Shown here: in pieces, positions 63,853-64,000 of the stretch
Layout of the letters: every line of letters starts with the position of its first letter
Position numbering within the stretch: the stretch's first letter is position 1
Assembly (NCBI GenBank): GCA_020746105.1
Contig: CM036617.1
Span: 171,272,412-171,336,411, forward strand
Direction of reading: 5' to 3'
Origin: Trogon surrucura
Lineage: Eukaryota > Chordata > Aves > Trogoniformes > Trogonidae
DNA length: 64,000 nt
Notes under the pieces: generated by a model
The model's input: the letters and a program-made list of their open reading frames with translations, nothing else
Database searches by the model: none
Told to the model about the DNA's origin: nothing
Program-made: the position numbers and the translations under genes

Positions 63853-64000
63853 GTAAGTAGCATACGGAACAGTCCTTCAACAATGAGTCACCAAATAAAA
63901 AGTTGTCCTGGTCACTGCATTATCAAAGTACTGACAGTTCTGCCTTTTTCATTGCAAGGCACAGAAATCTACCATGTCCTTAATTACTCTGGCTCCTGGA

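Noticed and set aside
1..64000. CRISPR arrays, operons, phage or bacterial defence systems, tRNA and rRNA genes
   Set aside because: None seen; the window is avian nuclear DNA. No array of spaced direct repeats and no tRNA-like cloverleaf was recognised by eye. A tRNAscan or Rfam search would settle small RNA genes.

Overview
The window is nuclear DNA from a vertebrate, almost certainly a bird. It contains several CR1 LINE fragments with the characteristic ATTCTRTG 3' tails, an avian-type endogenous retrovirus solo LTR, small exons in an AT-rich background, and a very GC-rich CpG-island first exon. There is no prokaryotic gene organisation, and nearly all six-frame ORFs are chance. The species cannot be decided from this sequence alone.

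The one gene I can support is PLXNC1 (plexin C1), on the minus strand. Its first seven coding exons lie at 22732-23688, 12144-12266, 10628-10762, 8504-8604, 4773-4881, 3619-3763 and 284-353. All seven have AG/GT splice sites (exon 1 has a donor only) and compatible phases. Together they encode 546 residues plus two bases: signal peptide, sema domain, first PSI domain, and the start of the region leading to the second PSI/IPT repeats. The gene runs off the left edge, so the remaining ectodomain, the transmembrane segment and the intracellular GAP-like region are outside the window. The promoter is a CpG island at about 22.7-24.6 kb, with a short upstream ORF ahead of the main ATG.

Layout: 1-24.3 kb is PLXNC1. 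Its introns are mostly featureless, apart from a CR1 tail at 5.3 kb and a long decayed CR1 at about 15.5-17.9 kb in intron 1. From 24.3 to 64 kb is the region upstream of PLXNC1. I recognise no coding gene there. It contains CR1 fragments (26.0, 28.3, 36.1, 37.0, 38.9 and 56.4-58.0 kb), a solo LTR with perfect 5-bp target-site duplications (33.0-33.5 kb), two long homopyrimidine tracts (32.5 and 58.1 kb), small microsatellites, and two isolated exon-like segments on the plus strand (53.55 and 63.76 kb) that could belong to a non-coding or unrecognised transcript.

I did not find a new multi-gene system. The most interesting protein-level observation is that the first PSI domain of this plexin C1 lacks both half-cystines expected to form one conserved disulfide. 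One lies in exon 4 and its partner in exon 5, which suggests a coordinated loss. The upstream ORF and a symmetric-phase exon-like segment in intron 6 are secondary points of interest.
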